A stretch of DNA of 64,000 nt from Luidia sarsii (lineage: Eukaryota > Echinodermata > Asteroidea > Paxillosida > Luidiidae): the NCBI GenBank assembly GCA_949987565.1, contig OX465103.1:19849280-19913279 (forward strand), written 5' to 3'. The notes under the pieces are model-generated. The model saw only the letters and a program-made list of their open reading frames with translations. It made no database searches and was not told the origin of the DNA. The position numbers and the translations under genes were made by a program. Of the stretch, positions 32,977-44,499 are shown one piece after another; position 1 is the stretch's first letter, and every line of letters begins with the position of its first letter.

Positions 32977-33530
32977 CTAGTTATTCGTCACCCGATTGTT
33001 CATTTGGTCTAAATCTATCATTTTGGAAGTTTCGACAGTAAATACGTCAATTGCATTACGTGACAGTGCATCAGCGACCACATTTACTTTACCCATTATA
33101 TATAGAAAATCAGTTGTAAATTGGGAGATGTAGTCGAGATGTCGAATTTCACGAGGCGAATACTTGTCAATACGGGCATTAAACGCATGAGTGAGAGGTT
33201 TATGGTCAGTGTAGACTGAAAAATCTCGACCCTCGAGCATGTGACGAAAATGTCGAATGCTTAAATATACAGCAAGCAGTTACCTACCGACAGTACTATA
33301 TCTGGTTTCAGCAGGTTGTAATCGCTTTGAGTTAACTAATTGCTGCAATGTACTGCCAACCTCTAGGTTGGATGCATCAGTAGTGACACTCAGCGGGGTA
33401 TTTAAGCAAGGATGGGTCAATAACGTGGTTTCAGCTAATGCTAACTTACTTTTCTCAAAAGCCACAAGTTCTGCTTTATCAAAGTTGATTACTGACTTTT
33501 TTGATTGACAGTTTTTATTCTTTAGGATAT
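32977..33530 (-). pseudogene. Ty3/gypsy RNase H fragment
   Basis: The - strand frame shows TTDASNLEVGSTLQQLV, RLQPAETRYSTVGR, then FSVYTDHKPLTHAFNARI, IRHLDYISQFTTDFLYI and ADALSRN. This is the RNase H domain of Ty3/gypsy elements with its D, E-region, D and D positions. One in-frame TAA stands where the family has the Glu of RELLA (near 33294), so the enzyme is dead. It belongs to the same element as the gag and RT at 50.8-51.9 kb, from which it is cut off by the Ngaro insertion. Coding sequence ends a little before T3. Confidence 0.9.
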
Positions 33531-34121
33531 TGTGGCGACCTTCGTTTCCTCTGCTCACGTCCCCGCCCTCGAGCGGCTGAGGGAAGAACGCGCAGGCGGT
33601 GTAGGCTACAACCTCGGAGAGGGGCCGTCCGTTTGGGGAAAATACATCCCCGGTTACCGACTAGGTACACAGACTGAACTGAACGCAACAAGGATCAAAC
33701 AGGGTGGAAACAGCAGTGAACGTTGCCAAGGAAACTTTATTCTTAATCCAGTCCGGAAATCACAAAGTAGATTCCCCCCCAGAAACAATGAGCCTGTTGC
33801 TCCCTACGCCTTGCGGTGCAACACCGCAACCAAGCTTCTAAATAAACCCCACAGTAACCGAATACTCACAGGTTTAAATACACAGCAAGCGGCGCAGGGC
33901 GGACCTCACGGGAAACCGCAACGCAGAGCACCCACCTCAAGTGAGCGCCTCCCGCACAATAACTCGCACAGGGCTAGAGACGTGCGCACAGTCTTCCGTC
34001 CGAAAGCAGACTGCCTGTTCGCGCAACTGGTCGCGCGTCTACCCCCAACTACTACGCGCGGCCTACATGTCACGTGACCTTGCACCAAAAGCACGCCCTC
34101 AACGGCGTAATTTGCATTACA
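33531..34121 (+). mobile_element. Solo LTR (591 bp) with 4-bp target duplication ATAT
   Basis: Begins TGTGGCGACC and ends GCATTACA (TG...CA), flanked by ATAT on both sides (33527-33530, 34122-34125). Removing it restores an open gypsy frame across the site, which proves the insertion. A + strand AATAAA near 33841 could be the polyadenylation signal. No internal region is left, so it results from LTR-LTR recombination. The orientation is tentative. Confidence 0.85.
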
Positions 34122-34125
34122 ATAT

Positions 34126-34197
34126 CGTTAGTGGTTGAATAATATGCGCGCAAGATGGGATAAATCGGTGGTAAAAATTCACTAATCCTAAGTATTG
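34126..34197 (-). pseudogene. Ty3/gypsy RT-RNase H connection segment
   Basis: On - it reads YLGLVNFYHRFIPSCAHIIQ and PLT, the conserved FLGxxNYYRRFIP connection of gypsy RTs. It ends abruptly at 34197. The upstream codons (SLRQFRQ) are found 16.7 kb away at 50849, so this marks the left edge of the material inserted in gypsy. Confidence 0.9.
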
Positions 34198-34643
34198 TAA
34201 CAGCGTACTAAAAACCAGCATAGACCAAATTAAATTCAAATGTTACAAATTATTTTATTTAATATGCATCCAGGCAAAGAAAGATCAACAAGCAAAGTGC
34301 CTCAGCTTACAAAGAAATAATTAAATAATACTTACACAAATAACTGCTAAGGGAAATGCTGGACGACTGCTGAACTTAATACAGAACAGTAAAAAAAACC
34401 TTAACAACTCAAATGGCAGCCGCCCAGCAAGATGTGCCTCCAGCCACTCCCAAGATTGAAATGCCTCACTGTGTGGCAATTCCTTCAGTGAATCTATAGA
34501 AGTCACTGCCCAACACAACTAGCCCACCCCAACAAAAGAACTGGAATTCCTTCTAGGCACAGCCCAGGAACACCCAACTAGTTGAATAAATGTGCCAGTG
34601 ACTGGATAACACACTGAAGTTTAAGGAATTAACATTACAGTAT
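34198..34643. other. 446 bp between gypsy and the Ngaro B2 repeat, origin unclear
   Basis: Lies inside the gap of the gypsy frame but is not shared by the B1 repeat. It may be a B2-specific extension of Ngaro or an independent insertion at the same point. No TIR or coding motif seen. Confidence 0.5.
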
Positions 34644-35408
34644 TATTCTCAGACTGAAATAAATCACCAAGCACACACTTTGCTTTGTTTGTCTTTCTGC
34701 CACAGCTTTGTTTTATTTTCCAAATTTGCTGTATCTTGCCAGATACCAGAATTTTGTGGGCAAACTGGCAACAAATTGCATTTCATCGGGCGCACCAGAC
34801 CCAACCATGAAATAGGGCACACCAGGCCCACCATACACATGGCCAAGTAGACCATGTAAACATTCCGGGCACACCAGACCCTGCTGCAAGTATGGCTCAC
34901 CAGACCATCATACATGTGTACGTGTAATCAGGGCGCACCAGGCCCACCGTTAACATGGCACACCAGTCCATCCAGGTTAAGCCACACCTGGCCCACCACT
35001 GTACAACTCTAAACATGCGACCCAGAACACGTTAATGCAATAATTATACCACCCTGGCTCTGCACTTAAATGCTGAATAACAATTGGGCACACTAGACCC
35101 TAAAACCTGTAAAAGCCAACAGTCATGTGAACATCGATTAAGAACTCTGAAATGAAAAACACCGAAGCTTAACTATTAGCTCTGCAGGCACCCGATGTTC
35201 CCCCGTTAAAGTTACGGGAGGAATGGCCCATGGTGAACATCCAGGGAGCCATTTGAGTGCCTGACACAAAACATTGAAGTAACTGTCCTAATGCCTCCAT
35301 TGTATGCCAGAGCAGCTGTAAATGGACAAATAACTTTATTGGCCATTATAGGAGCTAATTTGTTTATTTATTTCCCACCATGTCTGTCAAATTCCCGCCC
35401 AAAACTGC
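34644..35408 (-). repeat. Ngaro split repeat B2
   Basis: Near-identical to 36517-37282. Contains imperfect GGGCACACCAG-CCC repeats. The reverse strand carries AATAAAG near 35338, a possible transcript end signal. Confidence 0.9.
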
Positions 35409-35608
35409 TTCAAAAGCGCAAATGTCTTCCAAGTCTATACAGGATACAATTCCCCAACTGAACCGTAGTGAGGAAGATGGCTCTTGGTGCACATCCAGGA
35501 AACCAAACCAATAACTGTGATGATACAAGTACATGTACATGGGCGATTCAAAATTCACTTCTCATATAAAGTACATATTACAAGGTGGAGACGGGGTGGA
35601 GGCGGGTA

Positions 35609-36517
35609 ATTAGATATTTTTAAAGTTGGCACATAGCCTGATTGTAACCCATACATGTACAAAGGCTGTGACAAACTGAAAACGTTTTACATGCATTGCC
35701 TAATGCCAGCCCTCCCATTCAGGTGTCCTATTGGTTAAAGGTTTTGTCACTTCAGCTCTCTCATTGGCCAAAATTCTCTACTGTGATTGGCTGACACATA
35801 TGCTCATTGGTCTGTGGATCCTTTTTGGCAAAACTGTGTTTCTCAAAAATGTTGTAAAGTAAATTTAGCCAGCATGCTTTCCTCAAATTCTACACATACC
35901 TGCAGATAATGAAAGCTGCTAAAAAATACTACCTTACACTCCAAGCACCACTTCTAGATAGTTATGCATGGAAGAGATACTTCAGTTTTTCTTGTCCCCA
36001 TTTGCCAAAAAAAATTGGATCAACTAGATTGACAGCTTCACCGAGCCATGTTACACAGCGTGACGATTCCACATTGTTACAAAAAGGTCCAACTATCATA
36101 CACAAGAAAGGTATGCACTTGTCTTCCAGGAAAAACAAGTGCAAAGACCTTCTGTGAAATACATGTACAGTTCAGCACTCTGCCTACTGCACTGGCAGCT
36201 TACAATGAATATTCATTATAAAGTTGCAACCAATGCAGCTGATTGGCTGTTTGCAAAAGAGCAGGAACCCTTGTTGACACAGAATTGCTGATGGCATTTT
36301 GTGTGGTAAGCACCCACAAGCATTACAAAGAAGCCAACCCAGCGTGTGCATAACATGTATAGTCTCGTACATTTGTGTTTCGATTGTGCTGTGATTTGTT
36401 GTTGCGTCACACTTTTCACAACCAAATTTTGAATCTTGTCAACCCGTGACTTACTGCCTAAATACTAGAATGAATTCTGAGAATAAAGCATTTGATCAAT
36501 TAATGATAAAATGTCTT
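35609..36517 (-). repeat. Ngaro split repeat A2
   Basis: Near-identical to A1 at 49939-50848. Joined without a gap to B1 at 36517. About 200 bp between A2 and B2 (35409-35608) are not found elsewhere in the window. Confidence 0.9.
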
Positions 36518-37282
36518 ATTCTCAGACTGAAATAAATCACCAAGCACACACTTTGCTTTGTTTGTCTTTCTGCCACAGCTTTGTTTTATTTTCCAAATTT
36601 GCTGTATCTTGCCAGATACCAGAATTTTGTGGGCAAACTGGCAACAAATTGCATTTCATCAAGCGCACCAGACCCAAACATGAAATAGGGCACACCAGGC
36701 CCACCATACACATGGCCAAGTAGACCATGTAAACATTCAGGGCACACCAGACCCTGCTGCAAGTATGGCTCACCAGACCATCATACATGTGTACGTGTAA
36801 TCAGGGCGCACCAGGCCCACCGTTAACATGGCACACCAGTCCATCCAGGTTAAGCCACACCTGGCCCACCACTGTACAACTCTAAACATGTGACCCAGAA
36901 CACGTTAATGCAACAATTATACCACCCTGGCTCTGCACTTAAATGCTGAATAACAATTGGGCACACTAGACCCTAAAACCTGTAAAAGCCAACAGTCATG
37001 TTAACATCGATTAAGAACTCTGAAATGAAAAACACCGAAGCTTAACTATTAGCTCTGCAGGCACCCGATGTTCCCCCGTTAAAGTTACGGGAGGAATGGC
37101 CCATGGTGAACATCCAGGGAGCCATTCGAGTGCCTGACACAAAACATTGAAGTAACTGTCCTAATGCCTCCATTGTATGCCAGAGCAGCTGTAAATGGAC
37201 AAAATAACTTTATTGGCCATTATAGGAGCTAATTTGTTTATTTATTTCCCACCATGTCTGTCAAATTCCCGCCCAAAACTGC
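36517..37282 (-). repeat. Ngaro split repeat B1
   Basis: Partner of B2, immediately downstream of the hydrolase ORF on the - strand. Its junction with A2 (AAAATGTCTTATTCTCAG) should mirror the B2-A1 circle junction of the element. Confidence 0.9.
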
Positions 37283-37384
37283 CACACGCGCCAAACGCGG
37301 CACAAGGGGAGAGACAGAGCACAGTACCAATTCTGGGGGAACTTACAGAAGACAAGAAACACCTGCAACTACTGTATGTTCGCT

Positions 37385-37963
37385 AAAAATAGCTCATTGC
37401 CAGCATTTGATAAGTGTACCCCATCGTATCTAATTAGGTGCATGTTAGTCCAATGGAACTGGGGATGGTGAATAACATGACCCCCCAACCTACTCAAACG
37501 GGATCTAGCCCATTTGTTGATAGAACGCCGCTTTCTGTCCATTGATGCCTGAGTAAAAAACTCGAGGCAAGATATCGGACCAAACTATGTGGACATGCGG
37601 ATGAATTGCCTTAATGTCCTCAAATTGTACAAGCATACGTTGCCGTATGCAAAAGGCATCAACAGATAACAAGTCATTTGTACCAATGTGCACAACAATT
37701 ACTGATGGAAGTGGTCCTGTCATACTGGCCACTAAAGAACTAACTTGACTAATTGTTGCCCCACTACGGCCATTCTAAAGCACTGGATGAGGCAGATTGA
37801 GGGGCCGCGAGGCCCATCGCACAATGGAATCCCCAACGATCCAAACAGGACCTGTGAACAATGTGAAGTAAGGAAAAAGAGACTCAGCTAAGGTTGGGTT
37901 ATCTTGCTCAAACTCCTGGCATGGTAGGTGGCAGCGCACTCCTAATGTAGGAAAAAACTGCAT
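37385..37963 (-). pseudogene. Ngaro SGNH/GDSL hydrolase domain
   Basis: Block I is WIVGDSIVRWASRPL (GDS nucleophile). Block II is the Gly in NGRSGATISQV and block III is VVHIGTNDLLS (GxND). Block V is RYDGVHLSNAGNELF, with the catalytic Asp and His. All four SGNH blocks are present. An in-frame TAG follows HPVL (near 37775), and a one-base shift near 37545 separates blocks III and V. Several animal Ngaro elements are known to carry such a hydrolase after the recombinase. Its role is unknown, with esterase activity proposed. Confidence 0.85.
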
Positions 37964-38908
37964 CAGATTGCCAACGACCCATTCGCTGAATGTCTACCGG
38001 AGGTACCCCTAAATCAAAGGCCGTAGTTGCAGCCCCAATGCAAAAGGAATGAGCCCTATAGCTCAACCTGTCAAGACCACAAAATGCGAGTAGCTTCTTT
38101 AACACCGCATTAAACTGATATGTGGTCAAGGGGCTGCCATCAAAGTGGCAAAATAATGGCTGAGATACTTGTGGGCGAATAGCTATATAATTGCATAAAG
38201 CTGTCACTGGACATAGCATCTCATTTTGAGAACGGGCAAGTCGAACTCTCAGAGTAGGCCCCATTTGGTTGGTTTTTCCCTGTTTAAATGAAATTACCAC
38301 TGAATCAACCAAAACGTTCTTATGACAAAACTCAATATCGGATATCAGCAAAAGGGAGTTCTGGATTGAGCACTGCGATCTTGCCGTAAATTCTCCAACC
38401 CTCATAAAACCAAAAATGCAGAAAGCAACACTGCTCTAAACATCACACCTTCAAATTGTGAATAGCAGATATGAGGTAATGCCGCCAATAGGTCTGCCAG
38501 AATTGGCAAGGTAATAGGCAGTCTATCATCAATGGATGGCCGATCTCGCCTGCAGCCCTCTAAGAGTTTAGTTACTATGAAATCTTGGGTTGGGTCACGC
38601 CAACCATTGATTTTGTGAACAAATGCTACTCCTGCAACATAGGAAGCGATGGTTGAGGGCGCCAAGTGTCGCAAGGACAGCCATGCAACAAATTCACGAA
38701 TATCAAGGGTTATTGCCAGGGATGCTGTACCAGGTCTCCACCCCATGAATAGACAAAACGCATTCCAGCCTGTGGTATATGCCTTCTTTGTGTTTGGTGC
38801 AATTGAAATTCCCAATAAGCGACTAATCTCATCTATTACCACACTTCGGGAAGGATTGGTAATGGAGTCATACGGCGCTCGGCATGTGGGGCTGTGTTGT
38901 GAAACCAT
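37908..38908 (-). pseudogene. Ngaro tyrosine recombinase
   Basis: N-terminal half 38908-38402 (IAPNTKKAYTTGWNAFCLFM, DIREFVAWLSLRHLAPSTI) and C-terminal half 38405-37908 in a shifted frame. Catalytic positions are Arg I in FMRVGEFTA, then RAHSFCIGAATT, where the second Arg of H-x-x-R is Cys (TGC at 38042-38040, one transition from CGC). The end is MGRWQSDAVFSYIR with the Tyr nucleophile. The frameshift and the Arg-to-Cys change each make it inactive. It overlaps the end of RNase H, as in other Ngaro elements. Confidence 0.85.
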
Positions 38909-39258
38909 TCCATCTGAAAGCGGGACAAAGCGTCGGCTTGCTCATTATGTACACCAGGCACATGCTTGGCCTTAAAAACAATGTTAAATCGCAGGCAGTC
39001 TAGCACAAATATGCGCAGCAAATGCATAATCTTTGGACAACTGGATGACTGCTTATTTACAATTTGAACGACGGCTGCATTGTCTGAATAAAACCTGACT
39101 TTACGATTGGCCAATATGGAGCCCCAGCACTTAATGGCAACAACTAACGGAAAAAATTCCAACAGGGCAATTGATGGGGGGTTCTGAATCACCCCCTCAG
39201 ACCATCTACCTTGAGTCCATTTGCCACCAAAGTACACCCCAAAACCAATGCTAGCTGC
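38836..39258 (-). pseudogene. Ngaro RNase H, part downstream of the hAT insertion
   Basis: Reads IGFGVYFGGKWTQGRWSEGV, LLEFFPLVVAIKCWG, VRFYSDNAAVVQIVN and VPGVHNEQADALSRF. The preceding FTDAAAS lies at about 43370 on the other side of the inserted hAT. The frame is intact across this stretch and continues into the start of the recombinase ORF by overlap. Confidence 0.9.
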
Positions 39259-39369
39259 TAGGCTTGGGCGGTTCCAGGATTTTGGGAACCGGTTCCGGTT
39301 CCAGTTAGGAACCGCGGTTCCGAGATAGAACCGGTTCCTAAAAAACAAAGAAAAACATAAGATTTAATA

Positions 39370-39820
39370 CTGGGCATAGAATCACTTGGTCACCGTAGTA
39401 ATGCTGTCCGTCTTAGCCGTGAGAAAATGTGGATGAAGTGTCTTCGGACTATTCAACCACATGGTCTCAACATCCAGGAGGGTAATGACTAACACCATGC
39501 AGCTTTCTGATAATCCTTCTTTTGTGTTCAGTCTTTCACACTTCTCTCTTTGATCTTTTTCCCCCTATTGTCACTAATCCCTACCCCACTCCTTGCCCTT
39601 CTCTTTGATCTTTCCCCCTCCTCTCACTAATCCCTACCCTACCCCTTGCCCTTCCCTTTGATCTCTCCCTACCAGCTTCACTCTTTGTCCTCTGTTTCTC
39701 ATCCGTGTCCTATTCACTCTCTCCCCCTGCCTTCGTGTACATGTATCTGTTTTGTCCTTGTCACTCTGCCTTTGAGAAAGGTCCTGCTAGGATCGAAACG
39801 TCAGGCCCACTAAATTTTAG
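39370..39820 (+). mobile_element. Dead-on-arrival PLE-A copy, 451 bp, 11-bp target duplication
   Basis: Matches the last 40 codons and whole 3' UTR of PLE-A (61103-61553). AAGATTTAATA occurs directly before (39359-39369) and directly after (39821-39831), an 11-bp target duplication. It is a severe 5' truncation, as expected for target-primed reverse transcription. Confidence 0.95.
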
Positions 39821-40559
39821 AAGATTTAATAAAAAACAAAAAGACCTCAGTGAGCGCGGTTTCGCAGACGCCGCCATGAGCTTGGAAGGTTCAACTACAT
39901 GCGCGTCTTTTATGGCGACTTAATTTTGCTTCAATGCATTGATAAAGTATACCGAATGCTGGTTTGGCAGTCTGATTGTCATTTATGTATCAATAGGATA
40001 CATGTATGAGACATGTTTAAAAGATTTGCTTGAATTGTTTGGCTGCTCATTTGCCCAATATTTTTAACGGAAAATACAAAGCGGTTCAATAACGAAACTG
40101 TTAAACGAATGGAATCATCCAAACCCAAACTCGGGTCTTCCCATTCTTAAAAAAGGGGTGATTTGATTTCATTTCGATGGAATTTTTTTTTTCTGTAGAC
40201 CGATGAATAAACCGTAGATTGATATAGATTTAGATTTGAAAACATGTTTAGATTTTACGATCCTCTATTCAAAAGCAAATCTGCATGGCATATTAAGAAC
40301 AGGGAATAAAACCCTTTGAGTAAATTCACCCGTAGAAAGTGGAAGGGTCAAGCCATTACCTTTTGGTTATTTATTGGACGCGCGCCAGCATAGTTGGCCA
40401 GGTAACATGATAACTTCGGCAGGTACGCTACAGACAAAATGTACCACGTTGCTACTTCCCGAGTCCTCGATTCCAACGCCTGCAGTCCCCGATTCAAACA
40501 CCCGCAATCGCTAGAGCCAACAGCTAGCGCAAATAGCCGTGTCGGTCCCAAATCTCATG

Positions 40560-40985
40560 AAAACTCGGACCCAACACTGTCCCATATCCCGAGCAATACC
40601 CGAGCCCCGCGCGGTCCCGAATCCTGAGCAATACCCGAGCCCCACGCAGTCCAGAATCCCGAGCAACACCGGGGCCCCACGTACGCGATCCCGAGCCCCA
40701 CGCGGTCCCGAATCCCGTGCAAGACCGTAGCCCCACGCGGTCCCGAATCCCGTGCAACACCATAGCCCCACGCCGTCCCGAATCCCGTGCAACATCATAG
40801 CCCCACGCCGTCCCGAATCTCATATAATACCCCGAGACGCACGTGGTCCCGAATCCCACGCAATACCCCGAGACGCACGTGGTCCCGAATCCCACGCAAT
40901 ACCCCGAGACGCACGTGGTCCCGAATCCCACGCAATACCCCGAGATGCACGTGGTCCCGAATCCCTTGCAAAACTCGAACCCAAC
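40560..40985 (+). repeat. About 36-bp tandem repeats left of the 50-bp satellite
   Basis: Units of the type GTCCCGAATCCCGTGCAA plus CACCATAGCCCCACGCC, changing to ACCCCGAGACGCACGTG-GTCCCGAATCCCACGCAAT, about twelve in all. They share GTCCCGAATCC with the 50-bp array and are probably ancestral to it. Confidence 0.85.
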
Positions 40986-42430
40986 ACTGTCCCGAATCCC
41001 GTGCAATACACGAACCCCACCCCACACAACGCTGTACCGAATCCGCTCCCATGCAATACACGAACCCCACCCCACACAACGCCGTACCGAATCCGCTCCC
41101 ATGCAATACACGAACCCCACCCCACACAACGCTGTACCGAATCCGCTCCCATGCAATACACGAACCCCACCCCACACAACACTGTCCCGAATCCCGTGCA
41201 ATACACGAACCCCACCCCACACAACGCTGTACCGAATCCGCTACCATGCAATACACGAACCCCACCCCACACAACGCCGTACCGAATCCGCTCCCATGCA
41301 ATACACGAACCCCACCCCACACAACGCTGTACCGAATCCGCTCCCATGCAATACACGAACCCCACCCCACACAACGCCGTACCGAATCCGCTCCCATGCA
41401 ATACACAAACCCCACCCCACACAACGCTGTACCGAATCCGCTCCCATGCAATACACGAACCCCACCCCACACAACGCTGTACCGAATTCGCTCCCATGCA
41501 ATACACGAACCCCAACCCACACAACGCTGTACCGAATCCGCTCCCATGCAATACACGAACCCCACCCCACACAACGCCGTACCGAATCCGCTGCCATAGC
41601 AATACACAAACCCCACCCCACACAACGCTGTACCGAATCCGCTCCCATGCAATACACGAACCCCAACCCACACAACGCTGTACCGAATCCGCTCCCATGC
41701 AATACACGAACCCCACCCCACACAACGCCGTACCGAATCCGCTGCCATAGCAATACACGAACCCCACCCCACACAACGCTGTACCGAATCCGCTCCCATG
41801 CAATACACGAACCCCACCCCACACAACGCCGTACCGAATCAGCTCCCATGCAATACACGAACCCCACCCCACACAACGCTGTACCGAATCCGCTCCCATG
41901 CAATACACGAACCCCACCCCACACAACACTGTCCCGAATCCCGTGCAATACACGAACCCCACCCCACACAACGCTGTACCGAATCCGCTCCCATGCAATA
42001 CACGAACCCCACCCCACACAACGCCGTACCGAATCCGCTCCCATGCAATACACGAACCCCACCCCACACAACGCTGTACCGAATCCGCTCCCATGCAATA
42101 CACGGACCCCACCCCACACAACGCCGTACCGAATCCGCTCCCATGCAATACACAAACCCCACCCCACACAACGCTGTACCGAATCCGCTCCCATGCAATA
42201 CACGAACCCCACCCCACACAACGCTGTACCGAATCCGCTCCCATGCAATACACGAACCCCAACCCACACAACGCTGTACCGAATCCGCTCCCATGCAATA
42301 CACGAACCCCACCCCACACAACGCCGTACCGAATCCGCTGCCATAGCAATACACGAACCCCACCCCACACAACGCTGTACCGAATCCGCTGCCATAGCAA
42401 TACACGAACCCCACCCCACACCACGCCGTA
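40986..42430 (+). repeat. 50-bp satellite array, about 29 units
   Basis: Unit CGAACCCCACCCCACACAAC-GCTGTACCGAATCCGCTCCC-ATGCAATACA. Variants include 40-bp units with CACTGTCCCGAATCCCGTG (near 41180 and 41930) and GCCATAG in place of CCATG. No stop occurs in any of the six frames, which produces long spurious frames on both strands (for example 40843-42732 + and 42895-40820 -). These are not genes. Confidence 0.95.
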
Positions 42431-42479
42431 CCGAAACTCCATTCCTGGGACACCTCTCGAGCCAATTACCCGGTTCCAA

Positions 42480-42690
42480 ACTTGGGACCGGTCCCAATCC
42501 TGGGACCGGTTCCAAAGCTGGGACACCTCCCGAGCCAAATACCCGGTTCCAAAGCTGGGACACCTCCCGAGCCAAATACCCGGTTCCAAAGCTGGGACAC
42601 CTCCCGAGCAAATTACCCGGTTCCAAAGCTGGGACACCTCCCGAGTCATTACCCGGTTCCAAATCTGGTACCTCCCCCCCGCGAAGGAAC
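42480..42690 (+). repeat. 37-bp tandem repeats right of the 50-bp satellite
   Basis: CTGGGACACCTCCCGAGCC-AAATACCCGGTTCCAAAG repeated with period 37 (42518, 42555, 42592 and on). The CCGGTTCC part matches the subterminal words of the host hAT-S element. Confidence 0.85.
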
Positions 42691-43369
42691 CGGGTCCGAG
42701 TCCAATGCAATCGTGCAATAGCCGAGTCCTAGCCGAGCCGAGTACGTGCAGAACAATGTAAGAACACAAGTAACAAGACGAGATAAATATATCTCTGCCT
42801 AGGGAGCCAAGTGAACCCGTCACAACCATGTGGTCTGTAAAAGAATCGCGTGATTGGGCATTGGTAGCCGATGAAATACTGATGAAATCACACATGCTTG
42901 GGAGCCCTACTCAGACTTGTGCCACACGGCAACACAAGTACAGTGCGTGTAGGGTGTAGTACAATGTATGCGTACAGAATTATCCATGATCGAATGAGGT
43001 CATTCAATGCGTTGCTTATTGCTGCCATGGCAGTACCATAGTAGCAGCCTGCGTTTGATTGTTGTGAATTTACAGGCATACAAAGTAAATTGTACATGTA
43101 CATGTGTCATGCACCCATTGCACTGTGCATGTACAAACCAACATTGTATAAGTTATCCATGGTTGGGGCCAGGCCATTGCGTGACTGCGTGTTCGCTAAA
43201 TGTGCGCTGGGCCGCGCTGGCCACAGAGTTTGGAACCGGTTCCTCTGAAGCGGGAACCGTCCAAAGCGGGTACCCGGTTCCAAAAAAAAGCGGAACCACG
43301 GTTCCGGTTCCCATTTTGGAACCGCGGTTCCACTTGGAACCGGGAGAATTGCCCAAGCTTACTAGCTGC

Positions 43370-44480
43370 CGCATCCGTAAACAGTTCCAAAACTTCATTA
43401 CTTTCCCACTTATTGTTCAGAAATGCAGACACGCCATTGAAATGAGACAAAAACTGCAGCCACATTAACAAGTCTAACCTGGCACCTTTGCTGATGCGAA
43501 CTTTGTGGTACGGTTTGGTGAGCCCAGTAGTGAGCGCATCAAACGCCTCATAAATGCTCTCCCTGGGCCTATGGCTCTACACAAGAAATTTAGTGAGCCT
43601 ATCAATGACTGTACCCCTACCAGAGTAATTTTGGACTTAGATAGTGTGTGCTTAATTTGAGCACAAATTGTCTGCACTTAAATCACTGGCACCCGAATTT
43701 GTTGCTGCACGGCATCAATTTCCAACCCAAGATAAGTGATGGTTTGGGTGGGGCCTTCTGTCTTTTCCTGCGCCAGTGGCACACCTAATTCTGCACACAG
43801 TGCTTTAAAAGTGTTAAGTGATGCCAAACAACCCGAACAAGAATTTGAAACAAACAGGAAGTCATCGAGGTAATGAGTAATCGAAGACGAATTGGCCATA
43901 AACTTCGTCATAAACTCTAGAAATGTACTAAATTTTTCGAACAAAGCACAAGATATGGAACAACCCATTGGCAAGCATCGATCATAATAGAATTTGTCCT
44001 GAAATGTAAAGCCTAACAACTCATAGTCATTTGGGGATACTGGGAGGAGACGAAAGGCTGACTTAATATCGGACTTGGCTAACCATGCTCCACAACCTGC
44101 ACCGATTGTCAAGCGAACTGCCTCATCAAAAGAAGCATAATGCACCTGACATTGATCTCTGTCAATAAAATCATTAATCGATTCCCCATGCGGGAAAGAC
44201 AGGTGGTGGATAAGTCGAAATGAATTTGGCTCATGTTTTGGCACCAATCCAATCGGTGAACACTGTAGGTTAGGCAATGGCCGTTCAGAAAAGGGGCCAG
44301 CAATTCGGCCCAACTGTATCTCCTTAATCAGCTTCTCAATTACAATACTTAAATGTTGTTCTGCCGACAAAAGACAATGTGAATCTCGACCAATACGTGG
44401 ACCTCTGTATCCAAGGGAAAAACCATTTGTGAATCCGACCAGTAATGTAGCAGTAGACATTCCATAGTGAATTGCCATGT
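43370..44480 (-). pseudogene. Ngaro reverse transcriptase and start of RNase H
   Basis: The main frame 44478-43678 shows FSLGYRGPR, PLPNLQCSPIGLVPK, WLAKSDIKSAFRLLPVSP, LPMGCSISCALFEKFS and the catalytic THYLDDFLFVS, then TITYLGLEIDA. An in-frame TAA follows VPVI. The same frame resumes to 43474 (SLIGSLNFLCRAI), and a one-base shift leads into LFTDAAAS at the hAT-S boundary. Catalytic Asp residues are kept, so decay is recent. The true start lies upstream of 44478 in another frame. Confidence 0.9.
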
Positions 44481-44499
44481 CTGTACCTTGGCTTTGAAA

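Larger units (their letters stand above)
39259..43361. mobile_element. hAT-like element hAT-S (4.1 kb) carrying satellite DNA
   Basis: Begins TAGGCTTGGGCGGTTCC and ends with the inverted GGAGAATTGCCCAAGCTTA. It is flanked by a perfect 8-bp duplication CTAGCTGC (39251-39258 and 43362-43369). Removing it restores the Ngaro RNase H frame. Subterminal regions hold many GGTTCC/GGAACC words in both orientations. No transposase is recognisable. The interior is a truncated PLE-A plus about 2.1 kb of tandem repeats. Confidence 0.95.

Noticed and set aside
35364..37386. Two copies of a 766-bp direct repeat as LTRs of a retrotransposon
   Set aside because: The internal segment between them has a second copy at 49.9 kb next to gag, and B1 joins A2 without a primer-binding site. 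The Ngaro split-repeat layout explains all four blocks.
40820..42895. Very long open frames on both strands (up to 691 codons) that could be called repeat proteins
   Set aside because: They are the six-frame translation of a 50-bp satellite with no stop in any frame. The period is not a multiple of three and the frames cross array borders without change.
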